NCBI GenBank assembly: GCA_964386505.1
Contig: CAYLSM010000070.1
Span: 1 to 19,049 of the forward strand
From: JAJFUG01 sp964386505
GTDB lineage: Bacteria; Gemmatimonadota; Glassbacteria; GWA2-58-10
DNA length: 19,049 bases
Reading direction: 5' to 3'
The notes beneath the pieces were generated by a model that saw nothing but the letters and a program-made list of their open reading frames with translations, was not told the DNA's origin and did not search any database. This document shows, in pieces, positions 15,609 through 19,049 of this stretch (positions are counted from its first letter, which is position 1; each line of letters opens with the position of its first letter). The position numbers and the translations under genes are program-made.

Positions 15609-16820
15609 TCAGTTGCCCGCTTTCTTCGCCATCTCGATCACGGTCTCGAACACGTCCCCCTGGTTGTCGCTGGTCAGAAGGAGCAGCGGCATGCCGGGCT
15701 GCACCTCGCGGGCGCTGACCGGCCAGTCCACACCCACCGCCTGCGGCACGATCCGGACCGGCTCCCCCTGGACCGCTGATCCGTCCGGTGTGAACTGCTG
15801 CATCATCACATGGTTGACCGTAAAGCCCTGGGCCGGCTGCCCGACCACCGTGTAGAACACCACCGGATGCCCGTAGGCCCAGGCCGCCACCGGGTGCATC
15901 GGCTCGGCCTCTTTCTGCATCACTGCGAACGGCACCTTGTGCACCTGGCCAGCCTTGTCCAGGGTCATAAGTCCCAGCACCGGCTTGCCGTTATCCAGCG
16001 AGGAGTTGCGGGTGGCGATCAGAAGGCGCGGGGCCTGGGCTCCCGCGGCTGCGGGCGGACGGCAGAATCCGGGGTTGTCCTTGGGGTCCTTGTTGCCGTG
16101 GATCACCACCTCGGGCGCGCTCCAGACCGAGTCCGGCTGTCCGGCGACATGGCTGCAGCGGTAGAAACACTGGTCCTTCTCATCCGTCCAGTACACGTCC
16201 ACCGCCCCGTTATCGCCCTCCACCGTGGCGCAGATGTCATCCGGCGAGACCTCCGCGTCCAGCTTCACCGGCTTGCCGATCGGCCAGCGCAGGTCGGACT
16301 GGGCCTTGCGCGCCACTACCTTGCGCACGCCCGAGCTGTCCACCGGATAGCTGATCCAGAACGACCCGTCCGACTGCCGCGCCAGGGTGACTGTCTCCAC
16401 CGGGTTGTGCTCGTTCCAGACCAGCGGGATGGAAACCGGCTCGTAGCGGCTGTCCACATCGCTCCAGCGCATAAGGATCATCGCCAGGGTGCTGTCCTCA
16501 ACCAGAGCGGCCACCAGGTCGTTTCCCTCGGACCAGATATCGGCCCGGCCGGGCAGGAGCTGCAGGGTCAAGTCCAGGTGCTCCTCCGGCATCCACTGTT
16601 CCTCACCGGTGCGACGCCACATGCGCCCGCCCGAATCGCCGTGCGGCAGCCAGGCCCACCACCAGCCCTTGGCGAACCAGACTTTATTCTGCGGCTTGCC
16701 GCTTGTCGGGTCGGCGTTGTGGCTGTTCAGGACCAGCGAGGCGCCCTCGAGCAGGCCGGCGGACAGACTCAGGACAAGCAACACACTCAGGACAAGCGCT
16801 CTGGCTGCGGTTCTGTTCAT
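15609..16820 (-). CDS. Exported protein of unknown function, possibly sialidase-like propeller
   Basis: 403 residues. A signal peptide is clear (about 1-27, cleavage likely after LLEGA). The mature part is rich in W, G and D and has recurring strand-turn patterns such as DSTLAMILMRW, SDGSFWISYPVD, NGAVDVYWTDEKDQCFYR and HPVVFYTVVG, spaced 40-60 residues apart. That is what one expects of a six- or seven-bladed propeller of the sialidase or BNR-like kind. No complete Asp-box or catalytic arginine triad stands out, so enzyme activity is not claimed. A GGTGG site precedes the ATG at 16820. It converges with the lyase gene and diverges from the tandem paralogs at 17116. No convincing minus-strand promoter was found. 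I do not recognise the family. Confidence 0.6.
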   Translation of the reverse strand: MNRTAARALVLSVLLVLSLSAGLLEGASLVLNSHNADPTSGKPQNKVWFAKGWWWAWLPHGDSGGRMWRRTGEEQWMPEEHLDLTLQLLPGRADIWSEGNDLVAALVEDSTLAMILMRWSDVDSRYEPVSIPLVWNEHNPVETVTLARQSDGSFWISYPVDSSGVRKVVARKAQSDLRWPIGKPVKLDAEVSPDDICATVEGDNGAVDVYWTDEKDQCFYRCSHVAGQPDSVWSAPEVVIHGNKDPKDNPGFCRPPAAAGAQAPRLLIATRNSSLDNGKPVLGLMTLDKAGQVHKVPFAVMQKEAEPMHPVAAWAYGHPVVFYTVVGQPAQGFTVNHVMMQQFTPDGSAVQGEPVRIVPQAVGVDWPVSAREVQPGMPLLLLTSDNQGDVFETVIEMAKKAGN

Positions 16821-16880
16821 TTATCCACCCGTGGTTGTGTATGTTGAAGCATCTGGGATGTCCGCGTTCTGGCCGCACCC

Positions 16881-16906
16881 CGGACAAGGCTGGAACAGGT
16901 TGTCCG
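16881..16906. promoter_or_regulatory. Inverted repeat upstream of a promoter, possible operator
   Basis: CGGACAA (16881-16887) and TTGTCCG (16900-16906) are separated by 12 nt and end 9 nt before the -35 box at 16916. Spacing of half-sites by about two helical turns suits a dimeric regulator serving either divergent gene. A single TTGTCCG also occurs at 10650 in the dehydrogenase leader. Confidence 0.35.
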
Positions 16907-16915
16907 TTCTGTGGA

Positions 16916-16945
16916 TTGACACCCCCGGGGGGCCTTGATTAGATT
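16916..16945 (+). promoter_or_regulatory. Putative promoter of the tandem secreted paralogs, with long leader
   Basis: A perfect TTGACA (16916-16921), an 18-nt spacer and TAGATT (16940-16945). The leader to the ATG at 17116 would be about 165 nt. It holds AT-rich stretches and poly-T runs near 16990 and 17053 but no structure I recognise as a riboswitch. A second TTGACA at 17059 has no matching -10. Confidence 0.5.
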
Positions 16946-17115
16946 GCAGGGCGCATCCGTAGGCGCCGCACGCCCGGTGGCGGTGAGATTAATTTTTTAT
17001 ACACCAGTATCGGGCTACGGTTCGCGGACGTTACAATAATACACAGGAAAGTGTTTTTTTGACAAGTGTCTCGGAACAGCTCCCCCGGTTTTTTTCGCTC
17101 TGAAAGGAGAACTGG

Positions 17116-18360
17116 ATGAAAACAACCCGCCTGGCGGGCGCCGCAGTGGTGCTGCTGCTTTCCTGGTCGATGGCTTTCGGTGCTGAAATCACGCGCCGGA
17201 ACATCCGCTACGTCGATTACCCGGATTTCCCGGAGGCACACTCCACCTGGGGCTCCATCGGATACAGCTCCCACTACGACCGTGTCTATGTGGGCGTGAC
17301 CAACCACCGTGACAAAGTCGGTCTTTTCGAATACGACATTCCGCGACAGAAAATGCGCCTGGTCGGGTTCCTGCCCAGCCTGGTCAACCTGCGCGACTGG
17401 CAGTGGCAGGGCAAGGTCCATTCCCAGCTGGTCGAGGGTCCGGACGGCTGCATGTATTTCAGCACGGATGGCGGAGAAAGCCGTGAGGAATTTCTGATGA
17501 ACCACCCGCACGGCTACAGCGGCGGTTTTTTCTTCCAGTACGACCCGGCCGAGGACCGTCTGACCAACCTTGGCCGCGGCCTTCAGTACGAGAGTATCAA
17601 GGACATCCAGGTCGGCTCGCGCAGCGGCAAGATCCTGGGCATCTCCTACCCCCAGGTCCACCTTCTGCTCTACGACTGGAAAAAGAACGATCTTCAGGAC
17701 CTGGGCCGCGTGGGCAGCGACCATGTCCCCCGCGTGCTGTTCAGCGACTGGTTCGGCAACATGTACTATGTCGACTGGCGCCAGCGCCTGATAAAATACG
17801 AGGACCACAGCGGCAAGCTGCTGTTCTGCAGCGACTCGCTGCCCGCGTTCGACGGAACCCCGGGCGCGCGGATAATCACCGGGGTCACCGCCTATGCCAC
17901 GGACCGCGAAAAGGGTGTGATCTACCTGGTCACCTACGGCTCGATGCTGACAGCCTATTACCCGCAGCGCTCCGGGTTCGGCAAAATGGAAGCCCTGGGC
18001 GGCGTTTTCGATGACCCGAACCGCGAGCCCTGGAACTACTATTGCCCGAACCTGGCCCTGGGCGGCAACGGCAAGCTGTACTATTTCCTTGGCGGGCACG
18101 GTAATTACGCCGGCGGCAAGGAGGAGAACCGGATGATGGAGTTCGATCCGGTCACCCGCACCAAGCGCCAGGTGCTCAGCTTTCCGCTCAAGGAAGTCAA
18201 CGAAGTCACCGGGGCGGATGTGCGAGACCGCGACGGCAACATCTATTTCTGCGGCCGCAAGAGCGACCCGCGCGCCGAGCAGATGGGTGAATCCGGCGCC
18301 AGCCGTCCGTTCATGATCGTGTTCAACCCGGAAAAAGAAATCAACCCGCAGGGGAACTGA
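17116..18360 (+). CDS. Secreted protein of unknown function, first of a tandem paralog pair (propeller-like)
   Basis: 414 residues with AAAGGAGA before the ATG at 17116. A signal peptide of about 23 residues ends AFGA. The mature protein shows evenly spaced strand pairs (RVYVGVTNH, GCMYFSTDGG, GKILGISYP, NMYYVDWRQ, GVIYLVTYG, KLYYFLGGHG, GNIYFCGRK), each at the start of what looks like a propeller blade, about seven in all. Distinct blocks are YPDFPEAHSTW (35-45), KVHSQL (100-105), STDGGESREEFLM (116-128), YESIKDI (158-164) and YYVDWRQRL (217-225). The repeated His, Asp and Glu of these blocks could form an active or metal site. No catalytic family is recognised. It shares a transcript with the paralog starting 4 nt after its stop. 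Confidence 0.68.
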   Translation: MKTTRLAGAAVVLLLSWSMAFGAEITRRNIRYVDYPDFPEAHSTWGSIGYSSHYDRVYVGVTNHRDKVGLFEYDIPRQKMRLVGFLPSLVNLRDWQWQGKVHSQLVEGPDGCMYFSTDGGESREEFLMNHPHGYSGGFFFQYDPAEDRLTNLGRGLQYESIKDIQVGSRSGKILGISYPQVHLLLYDWKKNDLQDLGRVGSDHVPRVLFSDWFGNMYYVDWRQRLIKYEDHSGKLLFCSDSLPAFDGTPGARIITGVTAYATDREKGVIYLVTYGSMLTAYYPQRSGFGKMEALGGVFDDPNREPWNYYCPNLALGGNGKLYYFLGGHGNYAGGKEENRMMEFDPVTRTKRQVLSFPLKEVNEVTGADVRDRDGNIYFCGRKSDPRAEQMGESGASRPFMIVFNPEKEINPQGN

Positions 18361-18364
18361 AAGC

Positions 18365-19049
18365 ATGTTTCGCCCACTGTCGTTCCTTCTCGTGCTGGCC
18401 CTGGCCTCCGCCCTGAATGCGGCCGAAATCAGCCGCCGGAACATCCGGTTCGTCGAGTACCCGGATTTCCCGGAGGCGCACTCGACCTGGCGCTCCATCG
18501 GTTACAGCAGCCGCTACAACCGGGTCTTCGTGGCTGTGACCAACCACCGCGACCGGGTCTGCCTGTACGAGTGGGACATCGCCGCCCAGAGCATGCGCTG
18601 CCTCGGCAGTCTGGACAGCCTGGCCCGCCTCCGTCCCTGGCAGTGGCAGGCCAAGGTGCACAGCCAGTTGCTGGAGGGGGCGGACGGCTGCATATATTTC
18701 GCCACGGATGGCGGGGAGAGCCGAGAGGAGTTCCTGATGGAGCATCCCGACGGCTACGGAGGCGGGATGTTCCTCAAGTGGGACCCGGCCCGTTCCCGTC
18801 TCACCAAGCTGGGAAGTCTTGGCGATGGACTGCGCTTCGAGAGCATCAAGGACATCGCACTCGACCCGGCGGGCGGCCTTATCTACGCGGTCAGCTACCC
18901 GCAGGCCCATTTCCTGGTCTTCGACCCGGCCTCCAACGATCTGCGCGACCTGGGACGCCTGGGCAGCGAGCATGTGCCGCGCTGTGTATTCCAGGACTGG
19001 TGGGGCAACGCCTACTATGTCGACTGGCGGCAGCGCCTGGTCAAGTACG
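18365..19049 (+). CDS. Second tandem paralog of the secreted propeller-like protein, C-terminus cut by window edge
   Basis: 228 full codons from the ATG at 18365, open to the right edge. A signal peptide MFRPLSFLLVLALASALNA is followed by AEISRRNIRFVEYPDFPEAH, closely matching residue 24 onward of the upstream gene. About two thirds of residues are identical by eye over the visible length, with one 3-residue insertion (LGSLGDGL against LGRGL). All the conserved blocks are kept: STW, VTNHRD, KVHSQL, TDGGESREEFLM, ESIKDI, YYVDWRQRL. The start lies 4 nt after the upstream stop, so translation is probably coupled; a GGGGA about 11 nt upstream may serve as ribosome-binding site. The two signal peptides share little sequence, so the duplication is not recent or the leaders evolve fast. 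Function is unknown. Confidence 0.72.
   Translation, partial: MFRPLSFLLVLALASALNAAEISRRNIRFVEYPDFPEAHSTWRSIGYSSRYNRVFVAVTNHRDRVCLYEWDIAAQSMRCLGSLDSLARLRPWQWQAKVHSQLLEGADGCIYFATDGGESREEFLMEHPDGYGGGMFLKWDPARSRLTKLGSLGDGLRFESIKDIALDPAGGLIYAVSYPQAHFLVFDPASNDLRDLGRLGSEHVPRCVFQDWWGNAYYVDWRQRLVKY

Noticed and set aside
16821..16829. TTATCCACC, close to a DnaA box
   Set aside because: One near-match without further boxes or an AT-rich unwinding region is expected by chance; it is no origin.
17043..17058. ACAC-AGGAAA-GTGT hairpin followed by T-run in the leader of the tandem paralogs
   Set aside because: Only four base pairs; too weak for a terminator or attenuator by itself.
16939..18498. 519-codon minus-strand frame over the first tandem paralog
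   Set aside because: Shadow frame. Similarity between the two plus-strand paralogs is at the protein level in the plus frame.

Overview
The window is GC-rich, roughly 60% or more by eye, and looks like the chromosome of a Gram-negative bacterium. It has signal-peptide and lipoprotein-type exported proteins, Shine-Dalgarno sites of the AGGAG type and sigma70-like promoters. Nothing in it is phage, plasmid, transposon or CRISPR. The tRNA-Gln / prs / rplY(ctc) / pth order is a conserved arrangement that I know from Deltaproteobacteria among others. Together with the heparinase-type and secreted propeller proteins it would suit an uncultivated high-GC lineage of the Deltaproteobacteria or FCB kind. 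That placement is inference with low confidence.

Layout. (1) 1-2449: a cut-off enolase-superfamily dipeptide epimerase on the minus strand diverges from an exported HExxH metallopeptidase-like protein on the plus strand. (2) 2446-2761: a non-coding stretch with two sigma70-like promoters, a structured segment that could be a small RNA, tRNA-Gln(UUG) with encoded CCA, and a hairpin just before prs. (3) 2792-7246: a plus-strand housekeeping block of prs, rplY/ctc, pth (apparently with a CTG start) and hppA (membrane pyrophosphatase), closed by a double-hairpin terminator. PRPP synthesis, translation and pyrophosphate energy use meet here; PRPP-consuming and aminoacylation reactions release the PPi that HppA can use. 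(4) 7247-7384: repeat-like hairpins. (5) 7385-10554: a minus-strand pair, a zinc medium-chain dehydrogenase followed by a large lipoprotein with a concanavalin-like domain and an FG-GAP-like propeller. (6) 10555-12801: plus-strand genes for a protein with two CRP-like effector domains and no visible DNA-binding domain, then a six-helix membrane protein ending in a CxxC...CxxC module. (7) 12918-15449: a heparinase II/III-type polysaccharide lyase lipoprotein. (8) 15450-15608: two more repeat-like hairpins. (9) 15609-16820: an exported, possibly sialidase-like protein on the minus strand. (10) 16821-19049: a regulatory stretch of about 295 bp, then two adjacent paralogous secreted proteins, the second cut by the window end.

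The right-hand half reads as an accessory set for using an external polysaccharide or glycan. It has a lyase, several exported propeller-like proteins and a polyol/sugar-acid type dehydrogenase. No transporter and no SusCD pair is in view, so the substrate cannot be named. No clear new defence or mobile system is visible. The points most worth checking are the candidate small RNA upstream of tRNA-Gln, the AUA-rich prs gene, the non-AUG start of pth, the twin CRP-like domain protein, the tandem exported paralogs and the family of GTAGG-ended palindromes between genes.
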